Part shown: piece by piece, positions 9,228-20,073 of the stretch
Layout of the letters: the number at the start of each line of letters is the position of its first letter
Numbering within the stretch: position 1 is the stretch's first letter
Assembly (NCBI GenBank): GCA_035546535.1
Contig: DASZWQ010000194.1
Span: forward strand, 1-64,000
Reading direction: 5' to 3'
DNA: 64,000 nucleotides
DNA from: Pirellulales bacterium
GTDB taxonomy: Bacteria; Planctomycetota; Planctomycetia; Pirellulales; JACPPG01
Notes under the pieces: generated by a model
What the model was told of the DNA's origin: nothing
The model's database searches: none
What the model saw: the letters and a program-made list of their open reading frames with translations, nothing else
Position numbers and translations under genes: made by a program

Positions 9228-10045
9228 GATGCGGGCGAGGCCGGCGCCGGGGAAGTTGCGAGCGAACTCTGGCTGGCAAATCCTAGCGGCAACGCGTCCT
9301 GGGCGACCGGCAGCTTCAGCGTAAATGCCGTCCCTTTGCCCGGCGTGCTATCGACGCGAATCCGACCGTGATGAGATTCGATGATCTCGCGGCACATCGA
9401 CAGGCCGAGACCTGTCCCCCCTTTGCCGCTGCCGTCGGGCCCGCTCTTGGTGCTGAAGAAAGGATCGAATATGCGGTGCATGACCTCGGGAGTCATGCCG
9501 CAGCCCGTATCGCGGACGAGCAGGTCCACGGTGCCAGCTTCGAGATCATGCGAAAGCTTGATGACGACGCGCCCCCCCTGGGGCATCGCCTGCCGGGCGT
9601 TGATCAGCAAGTTCAAGAGCACCTGCTGGATCTGGTTGGGATTCGTCAGCGCCGGGGGGACCGGTTCGAGATACTTCTCGACGGTGACTCGATACTTGTT
9701 CAGTTCGCGTTCCAAAAGCAGGAGCGTGTCTTCCACCAGCTTGACCATGTCGGTCGCTTCGAACGAGTTGGTGCGGTTGCGCGCGAAACCAAGAATGGTG
9801 CTCGTGATCTTGGCAGCGCGCGTGCCCGCCGAGAGGATTTTCTCGAAGGCCTTTTCCCGCGTCGCCACGTCCTTGTGACGCAAACCCAGCTTGGCGTAAT
9901 TGATGATCGTCGTGAGAACGTTATTGAATTCGTGCGTGGTGGTACTGGCCAATTCGCCGAGGGCCGTCAGCTTTTGCGCTTGGGCCAAGCGCTCCTTGAG
10001 CACGGCGACCTGCTGTTCCAGATTTGCTTCTTTCCCACCGCCCAT
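9224..10045 (-). CDS. Soluble histidine kinase without a sensor domain (orphan)
   Basis: A 273-residue kinase core. An N-terminal coiled-coil (about 6-28) leads into the phosphoacceptor helix LASTTTHEFNNVLTTI (His 38), followed by an N box (LLNLLINARQAM), a G1 box (RDTGCGM), an F box (IFDPFFSTK) and a G2 box (GGTGLGLSM). It has no membrane segment and no PAS or GAF domain, so input must come from a partner or the coiled-coil. The ATG at 10045 is chosen because residues encoded upstream of it have no family character. No response regulator is adjacent. The Ala/Ser/Pro-rich C-terminal tail looks disordered. Confidence 0.88.
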   Translation of the reverse strand: MGGGKEANLEQQVAVLKERLAQAQKLTALGELASTTTHEFNNVLTTIINYAKLGLRHKDVATREKAFEKILSAGTRAAKITSTILGFARNRTNSFEATDMVKLVEDTLLLLERELNKYRVTVEKYLEPVPPALTNPNQIQQVLLNLLINARQAMPQGGRVVIKLSHDLEAGTVDLLVRDTGCGMTPEVMHRIFDPFFSTKSGPDGSGKGGTGLGLSMCREIIESHHGRIRVDSTPGKGTAFTLKLPVAQDALPLGFASQSSLATSPAPASPAS

Positions 10046-10310
10046 GGATTTACCTTCGGTCGATAAAGTCGACCCGTTTTGCGCCGGGCGTGCCGCGGCC
10101 CGATGCCGCACATACGGAAGCCCTTTTCCCGTCGCGCCGGTTTCGCTGGCTTGCGCCGCCTGAAGGACTAACTCATTGATCCGTCAAGAGTTAATTACTT
10201 GGTTCCTATCGTCGTGCTCGACTGGGCAACTGAAACGCAAGCCGCTATAATCCGCCCCGCGTCGCGGTCGCCCCCGGAAAGGATTCGCCAGGCGGCTTGG
10301 AGAAGCTGGG

Positions 10311-10598
10311 ATGCACACAGTCGAGTTGCTGGAAAGGGCGCTCCGTGCGGCCGAAGGGCTCGGTTATCGCGTCCGCCAAGACTGGCTGGACGGGCCAGGA
10401 GCCGGCTGCGAAATCAAAGGCGAGAAATGGTTGTTTCTCGATCTCGCCAGTAGCCCGCTCGACCAATTAGACGTTGTCGCCGGCGTGCTATCTCGCGAGC
10501 TAGGCCAGCGGCGTGGCAAAGACGACGCAACTTCTCATCAACCGGCGCCAATCGATTCGGCCGTGCAACAGTTTCTCGACGAGCGACACGCTGCGTGA
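10311..10598 (+). CDS. Small conserved-looking hypothetical protein
   Basis: A 95-residue product that I do not recognise. It starts at ATG 10311 with GGAG about 9 bases upstream. The sequence is amphipathic and mixed alpha/beta (HTVELLERALRAAEGLGY, then an EIKGEKWLFLDLASS strand) with a polar C-terminal helix. The middle resembles small proteins that follow divergent kinase genes in planctomycetes, but that is only an impression. No signal peptide, Cys pairs or DNA-binding helix-turn-helix are seen. Confidence 0.6.
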   Translation: MHTVELLERALRAAEGLGYRVRQDWLDGPGAGCEIKGEKWLFLDLASSPLDQLDVVAGVLSRELGQRRGKDDATSHQPAPIDSAVQQFLDERHAA

Positions 10599-10633
10599 CG
10601 CCGCCGGTGCCTGCGGCTTCGAGATTCGCACCG

Positions 10634-11278
10634 TTAGCACTGGCCGTGCCTCTCCGGCCGACTGACTTCGGGCGTTCCATACAGTTTGTGCGCTTGGATG
10701 TAGGCTTCCACGGCCCGGGGGGTCCGGTAGCGAATGCTTTGACCAGCCGCCACGCGCTGGCGGATGTCGCTGCTGCTTAGCCCTAGCGGAGGCATTTCGA
10801 CCTGGTGTCGGCGGATTCCTTCCAGCCGCGCCGGCGGGACGATCGGCGCGAGCACATCGTAATGGGGCGCAGGAGCCCCTGGACGCCCCACAACGACCAG
10901 CGTCGCTAGTTGGCATATCCTGGCCGGCTCGCGCCAATGCGGCAAATCATCGAGCGAGTCGGCGCCAAGCAGGAAGAAGAGTTGTCGCGACGTATCCTCC
11001 TCGACCAAACTCGCCAGTGTGTCGACGGTGTAGCTGACGCCGCCCCGGTCGATCTCCGCGCGACAGACGCGAAACGTTGCCTGCCCGCCGATCGCCAGTT
11101 CCAGCATCTCCATGCGCTCGGCGGCCGAGGTCAACGACCGCCCCTGCTTGTGCGGCGGCGTGGCCGCCGGCAGGAACCAAACTTCGTCGAGCCCGCATTG
11201 TTCTCGGCAACATTCTGCTAGCAGCAGATGCCCATAATGGACCGGGTCGAACGAGCCACCGAGCAAGCCTAGTCGCAT
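10634..11278 (-). CDS. nadD: Nicotinate-nucleotide adenylyltransferase
   Basis: Transfers AMP from ATP to nicotinate mononucleotide to give deamido-NAD in NAD biosynthesis. The 214-residue protein carries the nucleotidyltransferase signature GGSFDPVHYGH at 7-17 and the C-terminal SSSDIR motif that closes the ATP site. ATP/NaMN contacts such as PPHK and the ADSLDDLPHW segment are present. The ATG at 11278 puts the MRLGLLGGSFDP opening at the N terminus as in the family; codons further upstream are not conserved. The gene is divergent from priA. Confidence 0.95.
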   Translation of the reverse strand: MRLGLLGGSFDPVHYGHLLLAECCREQCGLDEVWFLPAATPPHKQGRSLTSAAERMEMLELAIGGQATFRVCRAEIDRGGVSYTVDTLASLVEEDTSRQLFFLLGADSLDDLPHWREPARICQLATLVVVGRPGAPAPHYDVLAPIVPPARLEGIRRHQVEMPPLGLSSSDIRQRVAAGQSIRYRTPRAVEAYIQAHKLYGTPEVSRPERHGQC

Positions 11279-11471
11279 TCGTTGACACCTCGTGGGGCGG
11301 TTGCAGGACGCCGACGGCAGCCCCATATTGAAATCGAACACCAAACGGTCATGACCAGCCCTTTTGAAGGGCTCGCAAGCTCCGGGAAGCGTAAAATCTT
11401 CAGTGCCGTATCGTAACGGAGCAACCTGTTCACGACCACTGACGAGCGACTCCTCGCGCGGGAAGACAAGA

Positions 11472-13757
11472 TTGAAAGCCGGCCACCAGCAAGAATTGTT
11501 CGACAGCGCCGCGCCCGATTGGGAGTTGGACGATTCGAGCGAGACGCTCGTGGCGTCGGTGTTATTGTCGATCGGGCCGACCGAGCCACTCGATTACCGC
11601 GTGCCGGATAGCTTGCGCGACCGGGTCCAAGTCGGTTGCCGCGTGAGCGTCCCGCTCGGCCATGGCAATCGCACCCGGATCGGCTACTGCGTGGGGTTGT
11701 CGCAGCAAACGTCACACCGCCGATTGAAGGAGCTGTCGGCGATCGTCGACGAGCAATGCCTGCTCAGTCCCGCCATGTTCCGGCTCAGCCAGTGGATCGC
11801 CGAGCGTTATCTGTGCAGTTGGACGCAGGCGCTCGACACCATGCTGCCAGCCGCCGTGCGACACCAGGCGGGTACGCGCCGGGCCACGATTCTGTCCGTC
11901 CCGCCCGAGACCATTTCTCGGCTCGAGGATTTGCGTCTGCCGGCCAAGCAACTGCAGATATTGCGGCACCTGGTAGCGATGGGCAAACCGGTTCTGCAAT
12001 CGGAACTGATCGAGACGCTCTCCTGTACTTCGGCCCCGATTACAGCGCTGCGCCGCAAAGGGCTGATTCGCGCCGACGTGGCGAGGATTCGTCAGGAGGA
12101 CTATGCGAAGCCACAGGCCGAGCGCGAGGAAAATCACCCGCTCAACGACGATCAAAAGCGCGCCCTGGCCGCGATCATGGCGGCCCTGGAAGCCAAGCAA
12201 CAGCAAACGATCGTCCTGCATGGCATTACCGGCAGTGGCAAGACCGAGGTCTATATTCGCGCGATCCAGGAAGTCGTCTCGTACGGCCGGCAGGCGATCG
12301 TGCTCGTGCCCGAGATCAGCCTGACGCCGCAGACCGAACAGCGCTTTCGGGCTCGCTTCGGCGAGGTCGCCGTCCTGCACAGCCACATGACCGACGCCGA
12401 GCGCGGCTGGCACTGGGAGCGCATCGCGCGTGACGAAGTTCCAGTCGTGGTCGGCGCGCGCAGCGCGATATTCGCTCCCGTGCCGCGCCTTGGGCTGATC
12501 GTGCTCGATGAAGAGCACGAGGCATCCTTCAAGCAAGACAGTGCCCCGCGGTATCACGCGCGCGATGTCGCGATCGAGCGCTCGCGGGCCGAGCGCGTGC
12601 CGCTGGTGCTGGGCTCGGCCACTCCCTCGCTGGAAAGCTGGCAATTAGCAAAAAGTGGCACCTATCAACTGGTCGAGATGCCGCGCCGCGTGCTCGATCG
12701 CCCGCTTCCCGACGTGCGCACGATCGATCTGCGTAACGAGTTCGAGCGTGGGCCGGCGGCGGGTGCGCTCAGTCGTCCCTTGCGGCTGGCGATGCAAGAA
12801 TCGCTGGCTGACGGCGGCCAGGTGATTTTGCTGCTGAACCGGCGCGGCTATTCGACGCATTTGCAATGCCCGGCCTGCGGCGAAGTCGTCCGCTGCCCGC
12901 ATTGCGACATCGCGCTCACGCATCATTGGCAACGGGCGATCGCGCTCTGCCACTATTGCGACTACGAGATCGCGGCGCCACATGTCTGCCCACATTGCGA
13001 TTCGCCGGGTATCCGCTATCGGGGTTTGGGTACGCAGAAGCTGGAAGCCGAAGTGCGCTCGCGCTTTCCCGAGATGCCCTCTCTGCGCATGGATACCGAT
13101 ACCATGCAGTCGCCCGGCAGCCACGAACGCGCGCTCGCGGCGTTCCGCCGTGGCGAGGTGCGCATCCTGCTCGGCACGCAGATGATCGCCAAGGGCTTGG
13201 ATTTTCCCGACGTGACCTTGGTCGGCGTGGTTAACGCCGACACGGCGCTGCACTTGCCAGACTTCCGCGCGGCCGAACGCACGTTCCAGTTGCTCGTGCA
13301 GGTCGCCGGACGGACGGGCCGCGGCGCCAGGGGAGGCCGGGTCCTCGTGCAGACGTTCAGCCCCGATCATCCGGCCGTTCTGGCCGCAGTGCGGCACGAT
13401 TATGCGGCGTTCGCCGACCGCGAATTGCCGCTGCGGCGGATGCTGGGCTATCCGCCATTTGCGGCCATGGTGCGCGTCGTAGTCCGCGGAACGCGCGAGA
13501 CGATCACCCAGGAGTTTGCCGCGGCTATTGCGGCAAGCGCCACGCGGTCGCTTATGCCCGAGACGTCGGGCGCCCGCATCCTGGGGCCGGCTCCCGCGCC
13601 CATCGCCAAGCTGCGCGGCAAGTACCGCTTTCAACTGCAATTGCAGGGCACCGACGCCGAGGCATTGCGCGCCGCGATCCGCCGCGCCCAGGAAGAACTG
13701 CCACCGGCGGACGACGTGCAGTGGATCGCCGACGTCGATCCGCTTGACATGCTGTAG
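11472..13757 (+). CDS. priA: Primosomal replication restart helicase PriA
   Basis: A 3'-to-5' superfamily 2 helicase that reloads the replisome at stalled forks. The product is about 761 residues with an N-terminal DNA-binding domain (LDYRVP segment), Walker A GITGSGKTE (about 252-260), Walker B DEEH, and the zinc-binding cluster of four CxxC pairs (CPAC, CPHC, CHYC, CPHC) typical of PriA. Helicase motifs V and VI follow (GTQMIAKGLDFPDV, VAGRTGRG). The TTG at 11472 is preferred because the QQELFD...WELDD leader seen just after it matches planctomycete PriA proteins as I remember them. In-frame GTG 11403 and TTG 11364 would only add low-complexity residues. Confidence 0.93.
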   Translation: MKAGHQQELFDSAAPDWELDDSSETLVASVLLSIGPTEPLDYRVPDSLRDRVQVGCRVSVPLGHGNRTRIGYCVGLSQQTSHRRLKELSAIVDEQCLLSPAMFRLSQWIAERYLCSWTQALDTMLPAAVRHQAGTRRATILSVPPETISRLEDLRLPAKQLQILRHLVAMGKPVLQSELIETLSCTSAPITALRRKGLIRADVARIRQEDYAKPQAEREENHPLNDDQKRALAAIMAALEAKQQQTIVLHGITGSGKTEVYIRAIQEVVSYGRQAIVLVPEISLTPQTEQRFRARFGEVAVLHSHMTDAERGWHWERIARDEVPVVVGARSAIFAPVPRLGLIVLDEEHEASFKQDSAPRYHARDVAIERSRAERVPLVLGSATPSLESWQLAKSGTYQLVEMPRRVLDRPLPDVRTIDLRNEFERGPAAGALSRPLRLAMQESLADGGQVILLLNRRGYSTHLQCPACGEVVRCPHCDIALTHHWQRAIALCHYCDYEIAAPHVCPHCDSPGIRYRGLGTQKLEAEVRSRFPEMPSLRMDTDTMQSPGSHERALAAFRRGEVRILLGTQMIAKGLDFPDVTLVGVVNADTALHLPDFRAAERTFQLLVQVAGRTGRGARGGRVLVQTFSPDHPAVLAAVRHDYAAFADRELPLRRMLGYPPFAAMVRVVVRGTRETITQEFAAAIAASATRSLMPETSGARILGPAPAPIAKLRGKYRFQLQLQGTDAEALRAAIRRAQEELPPADDVQWIADVDPLDML

Positions 13758-13929
13758 GATCGTCCGGCCGCTCGTGCACCAACCATCTTCTCGCATCGTG
13801 CCCCTCGCAAGGGCCCGTTTTTCTCACTTTTCTGCGGCAATCCGGCCCCCGATTGACCTTGGCCCTGCCAAACTCGACCACTTACAATGATCAATAGGCC
13901 GAGGGGTAGTTTTCGGTTCGAGCGAGTCG

Positions 13930-15687
<1,758 letters not shown>

Positions 15688-15753
15688 GCTGCTTCGGCTA
15701 TGACTTGATTTGGCGGCACCCCGTCCTTCTTCTCCTTTTCGCGATTCCTCGCC

Positions 15754-16221
15754 ATGTCCAAGTCTGACACCACCGTCGAAGTCCAACTATTCACCGACGG
15801 CGCGTGCAGCGGTAACCCCGGGCCCGGCGGCTGGGCCTTTATCTTGCGGCATCCGGCGTCGGGCAAGGAAATCGAAAAGTCCGGCGGCGAGGCCATCACG
15901 ACCAACAATCGCATGGAATTGACGGCCGTGGTGCGTGGGCTGGAGACTCTCACCCGGCCCACGAGCGTTGAACTTTTTACCGACAGTGTCTACGTCGGCA
16001 AAGGGCTCACCGAGTGGATGCCCAAGTGGAAAGCCAACGGCTGGCGGCGACGCGAGGGAAAGCGTTGGGCCGAGATCAAGAACGAAGAGCTGTGGCGCGA
16101 ACTCGATGCGCTGGTCGCTAAGCACCAGTTGAAGTACACCTGGGTCGCGGGACACAGCGGGCACCCCGAAAACGAACGCTGCGACGAGTTGGCCGTCGCC
16201 GCCTATCAACAGTTTCGCTGA
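15754..16221 (+). CDS. rnhA: Ribonuclease HI
   Basis: Degrades the RNA strand of RNA-DNA hybrids in the cytoplasm. The 155-residue protein has the complete acidic active site: Asp in LFTDGACSGNPGPGG, Glu in NNRMELTA, Asp in LFTDSVYV, and the C-terminal HSGHPENERCDELA block with the catalytic His and last Asp. Length is normal for bacterial RNase HI without the extra N-terminal hybrid-binding domain. The gene lies 33 bases ahead of recG, so the two may be co-transcribed; both act on R-loops and stalled forks. Confidence 0.96.
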   Translation: MSKSDTTVEVQLFTDGACSGNPGPGGWAFILRHPASGKEIEKSGGEAITTNNRMELTAVVRGLETLTRPTSVELFTDSVYVGKGLTEWMPKWKANGWRRREGKRWAEIKNEELWRELDALVAKHQLKYTWVAGHSGHPENERCDELAVAAYQQFR

Positions 16222-16253
16222 TTTCCCGGCAATCCGGTCGCTAGAATAAGGCG

Positions 16254-18347
16254 ATGTCGTCGACGCAAGACAAATCGCCGGCCGAGGCGTTTCTCACGCC
16301 CGTCCAGTTTCTCAAGGGCGTGGGACCGCAGCGCGCCGAGTTGTTGCGCAAACTGGGGCTTGAAAATGCGCGAGATGTAATCTTCTTTTTCCCGCGCGAT
16401 TATCAGGACTTGACCGACCTGGCCAGCGTCGATCAGTTGCAGGACGATCAGCTCGTCCGCCTGCACGGCACGGTTGTTGAGCTTGACCAGCGAAATACCT
16501 CGTCGGGCGGAACGATCCTGGGCGCGCTCATCCGTTGCCAGGGGGGGCACGTTCGTGCCGTCTGGTTTAATCAGCCCTTCATGGCCAAGCGGCTACCCGC
16601 CGGCCAGGAGCTTCTGCTATCGGGCAAGGTTCGTTTCCGCGGTGGCATCTACGAGATGGTACACCCGGATCTGCAATACCTTGAAGGGGACGACGGCGAC
16701 CCGCGCGGAAAACTGCTACCTGTTTACCCGCTGACGGAAGGTGTGCGGCAGGGAGCGATGCGCCGCATCGTGCGCGGTGTCGTCGAAAGCCTGGCCGAGC
16801 ATCTGGACGAGGTTTTTCCCGCGGAATACTTGGCGGCGCACGGTCTTGAGCCCATTCGTGAAGCCATCGAGCAGATTCATTCGCCGGCAACGCGCGAATC
16901 GTTGGCGCGGGCCCGGCGGCGGCTGGTCTACCAGGAATTGCTAGTCATGCAGCTGGCGCTGGCGCTCAAGCGCTACGCGCAACATGAACAGCGCCAGGCG
17001 CCTCCCTTGGAAGCGACGGCAAAGATCGACGCGCGGATCCGCCGACTCTTCCCCTTCGAGCTGACGGCCGGGCAGAACCAGGTCATCGCCGAGGTCGCCG
17101 TCGATCTCGCCCGGCCCCATCCGATGAATCGACTGGTGCAAGGGGATGTGGGGAGCGGCAAGACCGTGGTGGCGGTCTATGCCATTCTGCTGGCGATTGC
17201 GCACGGGCAGCAAGCGGCATTCATGGCGCCGACAGAAATCCTGGCCCGACAACACGCCGCAACGATCGAACAATTCTTGACGGCCAGTCGTGTACGATGG
17301 GGCCTGTTAACCGGCGGGCTTACGGCCGCGGAGCGCCGGGCAACGCTCGAAAAACTTGCCGCCGGCGAGTTGGATCTCGTCATCGGCACTCAAGCCATCG
17401 TGCAAGAGGATGTGGAGTTCGCCAAGCTCGGCCTCGTGGTAATCGACGAGCAGCACAAATTCGGTGTGCGACAACGCGCGAGCCTGAAACAAGCGGGGCT
17501 CGATCCGCACTACCTGGTGATGACTGCCACGCCCATCCCGCGCACCATGGCCATGACACTGTTCGGCGATCTCGACGTCTCGACCATGCGCGACGCGCCG
17601 CCGGGGCGGCAAGTGGTGCGCACCTATCTGGCCACGCCCGAGCAGCGCGACCAATGGTGGGACTTCTTTTGCCGCAAGCTGCGCGAGGGGCGACAGGGTT
17701 ACGTCGTGGTGCCACTGGTGGAAAGCTCGGCCGACGTCGCCGCTACGAGCCTTGAGGCCGCGTATGAATCGCTGGCGAGCGGTCCGCTCGAAGCTTTCCG
17801 GCTCGGCTTGATCCACGGCCGCATGAGCGCTGGCGAAAAGGAAGCCGTCATGGAGCGTTTCCGCAGCGGCGACATTCAAGTACTTGTCTCGACGACGGTC
17901 GTCGAAGTGGGCGTGGACGTTCCGAACGCCACGCTGTTGGCCATTGAAAGCGGTCAGCGGTTCGGCCTGGCACAGCTTCACCAGTTACGCGGTCGAGTGA
18001 GCCGCGGCGCCTATCCAGGCTATTGCTGCGTATTCGCCGAGCCGACGTCACCCGAATCGGAAAAGCGTCTGGAAGCGTTTGTCGGCTCGACCGACGGATT
18101 CGAACTGGCCGAGATCGATTTCGCTTTGCGTGGGCCGGGCGATCTGCTCGGCACAAAGCAGCACGGCCTGCCGCCACTGCGCGTCGCCGATCCGCGCACC
18201 GATGCCGCCGTGCTGGAAGAAGCCCGCCGCGATGCGCAACAACTGGTGGCCGAAGACCCGGGCCTGTCCAAAGCGGAACACGAACGCCTGCGACGCATGG
18301 TGCTGGTGCGCTACGGGCAGGTGCTGGATTTGGGAAACATCGGCTGA
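16254..18347 (+). CDS. recG: ATP-dependent DNA helicase RecG
   Basis: Remodels stalled forks and R-loops by branch migration. The 697-residue product has the N-terminal wedge/OB domain (LKGVGPQRAELLRKLGL opening), helicase motif I GDVGSGKT, DEQH box (VIDEQHKFG), motif III TATPIPRT, and the C-terminal block with STTVVEVGVDVPNAT and QLRGRVSRG. The RecG-typical GTKQHGLP segment near the C terminus is present. It follows rnhA closely. Its stop lies only 7 bases from the end of the convergent tcmP gene, so the low-GC cassette abuts it directly. Confidence 0.96.
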   Translation: MSSTQDKSPAEAFLTPVQFLKGVGPQRAELLRKLGLENARDVIFFFPRDYQDLTDLASVDQLQDDQLVRLHGTVVELDQRNTSSGGTILGALIRCQGGHVRAVWFNQPFMAKRLPAGQELLLSGKVRFRGGIYEMVHPDLQYLEGDDGDPRGKLLPVYPLTEGVRQGAMRRIVRGVVESLAEHLDEVFPAEYLAAHGLEPIREAIEQIHSPATRESLARARRRLVYQELLVMQLALALKRYAQHEQRQAPPLEATAKIDARIRRLFPFELTAGQNQVIAEVAVDLARPHPMNRLVQGDVGSGKTVVAVYAILLAIAHGQQAAFMAPTEILARQHAATIEQFLTASRVRWGLLTGGLTAAERRATLEKLAAGELDLVIGTQAIVQEDVEFAKLGLVVIDEQHKFGVRQRASLKQAGLDPHYLVMTATPIPRTMAMTLFGDLDVSTMRDAPPGRQVVRTYLATPEQRDQWWDFFCRKLREGRQGYVVVPLVESSADVAATSLEAAYESLASGPLEAFRLGLIHGRMSAGEKEAVMERFRSGDIQVLVSTTVVEVGVDVPNATLLAIESGQRFGLAQLHQLRGRVSRGAYPGYCCVFAEPTSPESEKRLEAFVGSTDGFELAEIDFALRGPGDLLGTKQHGLPPLRVADPRTDAAVLEEARRDAQQLVAEDPGLSKAEHERLRRMVLVRYGQVLDLGNIG

Positions 18348-18354
18348 GAAGCGA

Positions 18355-19218
18355 CTAAAACAAGCCGCGCTGGCCGCCCTTATCTTTTCGCGTAACTTTG
18401 TCCCAAAACTCAAGACCACGTTCGTGCTTTGAGGCAAACACGAGGCGATAGAGCGGTCCATTCCGGAATCTCATCACCCTTTCACCGAACACGGTGTACC
18501 CTAGGCTTCGAAGTTGATCCTGATAAATAGATGCGAGCAGCCGCCGAAGCGAGTCTGCATTGCATTTGTTCATCTCTTCTCTTCGTTCCCGCCATTTAGA
18601 TTCCGGACCAAGTACCAAATCTAAGCGAGAATCCTCTTGTACTTCGAACGTGTCTACGTTCCGCAGAGCGTCGACTGCATCAGCGAAGAGAATCAGCAAA
18701 TCGACTCGCCCCTTTGCGGCCAAAACTCTCAACGTTTCGAAATGTGCATGCAGGCCGGGCGGGTCGATAAATGCAAGCGTCAGTGCACCATCAGGTATCG
18801 TCCGAACAATTTCATGAATTCGCTCGTTGCAATCTCCTGTGATAACGTTGAACCGACCTGCCGCCGGACTCGCCGCCAGGCGCCTTGCGCATGCGTCAGC
18901 TAAAGCGGCATCCAATTCGCAAGCAATAATGCGTTGGAACGGCTTCGGCGCATTTGCAGCGACCAGAACAGATCCTGGCACGCGCCGATTCGTATCGCGT
19001 ATCGTGCAGACTCCAGGGCCTGCGAACAGATCGACGTACACCAAACCCCTCGGCCATGCCGGATGGCCAACCATGGCACTCGTGGCGATATCAACGTACC
19101 GATTCCAAAACCAGAGTTTCTCCTCGGTCCAGAGGCCGACGTCACGGGTTGGTAGACCATCGTTTTGAGCAACGAGCTGGCACAGTTCATCCCAGCGATC
19201 TTTCTTCTTCGACGCCAT
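18355..19218 (-). CDS. tcmP: Three-Cys-motif partner protein TcmP, methyltransferase-like fold
   Basis: A 287-residue protein matching the TcmP family, defined by its position next to three-Cys-motif (Gp37/Gp68) proteins. It shows a class I methyltransferase-like pattern: motif I VDLFAGPG (62-69), an acidic end of strand 2 (CELD, E101), GDC (128-130), and motif IV IDPPGLH (151-157), the last resembling N- or base-methyltransferases. The actual substrate is unknown. ATG 19218 is 32 bases inside the upstream gene, an overlap that implies translational coupling. Two hand-counted 60-base lines in the gene (18361-18420 and 18601-18660) have 33 and 27 G+C, well below recG next door, which suggests acquisition by transfer. 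Confidence 0.85.
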   Translation of the reverse strand: MASKKKDRWDELCQLVAQNDGLPTRDVGLWTEEKLWFWNRYVDIATSAMVGHPAWPRGLVYVDLFAGPGVCTIRDTNRRVPGSVLVAANAPKPFQRIIACELDAALADACARRLAASPAAGRFNVITGDCNERIHEIVRTIPDGALTLAFIDPPGLHAHFETLRVLAAKGRVDLLILFADAVDALRNVDTFEVQEDSRLDLVLGPESKWRERREEMNKCNADSLRRLLASIYQDQLRSLGYTVFGERVMRFRNGPLYRLVFASKHERGLEFWDKVTRKDKGGQRGLF

Positions 19219-19936
19219 TTCCGCCTCGAATATCTGGCATCTGATCCCAAGTTCGACCATCGAGATCACGGCCCTCGCGGCTTTTGTGTACGCCACCCCA
19301 TTGCTTAAAGAAGAATGGGACCTCGAGCCGCAAGCATCGATCGCGAATTTGACGAACCCACTCCGCAGACATTGGCCGCGCGCCAGGACCAGATTCACCG
19401 CCAACGATAACCCATCGGATTCCGCTTAATGGAATCCGAGGAATCGGACCGAGCAGCGGTTCGACCGAGAGAAACCGTATGTCCGCCGGTACTTGACATA
19501 AACGTCCAATACGCCATGTGTAATCAGCACGCTCTACGCTAGTTCCCATCCACACATTTGATGGCCAAGGCAGCTTGGCCGCCAGTTCGGCGGCGCGCTC
19601 CGGCCGCTTGGTTAGAACTTGAAACGTGTGCTGCTTGGCAGCTTCCATCACCTCAAAACACTGACGAATGTAATCGAGTGGAACGTCTCGATGAAATAGG
19701 TCGCTCATCGAGTTAACAAAAATTACACGGGGTTTTTTCCAACTAAGAGGAGTCTGAAGTGTGTCCGGTTGCAGCGTGAGCTTGAACGCATCGCGATATC
19801 GCTCCTGACCCATCGCCTGCAGCCGAAGCGCCATACGCTCGGCGTAGCAATGCTTGCAACCCGGACTGATTTTCGTGCAGCCCGTAACGGGATTCCACGT
19901 GGCTTCGGTCCATTCAATGGACGAACTTTGAGCCAT
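19187..19936 (-). CDS. Three-Cys-motif protein, phage Gp37/Gp68 (DUF5131) family, radical-SAM-like
   Basis: A 249-residue member of the family first named from mycobacteriophage Gp37/Gp68. The diagnostic cluster is C20-X6-C27-X2-C30 ([15 protein letters not shown]), which could ligate an iron-sulfur cluster as in radical SAM or photoproduct-lyase-like enzymes. Family blocks downstream include [25 protein letters not shown] and [11 protein letters not shown], then [11 protein letters not shown] and FKQWGG. ATG 19936 has a strong AAGGAGG ribosome-binding site. Upstream in-frame codons overlap the predicted promoter and are rejected. It is the first gene of a two-gene unit with tcmP. Its reaction is unknown. 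Confidence 0.88.
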   Translation of the reverse strand: MAQSSSIEWTEATWNPVTGCTKISPGCKHCYAERMALRLQAMGQERYRDAFKLTLQPDTLQTPLSWKKPRVIFVNSMSDLFHRDVPLDYIRQCFEVMEAAKQHTFQVLTKRPERAAELAAKLPWPSNVWMGTSVERADYTWRIGRLCQVPADIRFLSVEPLLGPIPRIPLSGIRWVIVGGESGPGARPMSAEWVRQIRDRCLRLEVPFFFKQWGGVHKSREGRDLDGRTWDQMPDIRGGNGVEEERSLG

Positions 19937-19993
19937 GATCGCGCCTCCTTCCTTGGCGCGAAGATAATACGCTTGACACTCGCCACGACCGAA

Positions 19994-20022
19994 TGTATAC
20001 ATGCGTATACTACTAGTGTCAA
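19994..20022 (-). promoter_or_regulatory. Near-consensus sigma-70 promoter of the three-Cys-motif operon
   Basis: On the minus strand, -35 TTGACA (20022-20017) is followed after exactly 17 bases by -10 TATACA (19999-19994). The predicted start is near 19987, about 50 bases before the ATG at 19936. The -35 is a perfect match, which is uncommon in this window. Confidence 0.7.
19995..20010. promoter_or_regulatory. Candidate operator palindrome over the -10 element
   Basis: GTATAC, four bases, GTATAC, forming a 16-base palindrome-like element that overlaps the -10 and spacer of the promoter above. A protein bound here would occlude RNA polymerase. No regulator gene is nearby, so the binding protein is unknown. 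Confidence 0.4.
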
Positions 20023-20073
20023 GGAACCGCCGCAGAACTGTGGACGATCTTTACGCGGAAAAGTACGAGGTCA

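Noticed and set aside
12645-13796. A 383-residue antisense frame in priA
   Set aside because: Arg/His-rich shadow with no signal or motif.
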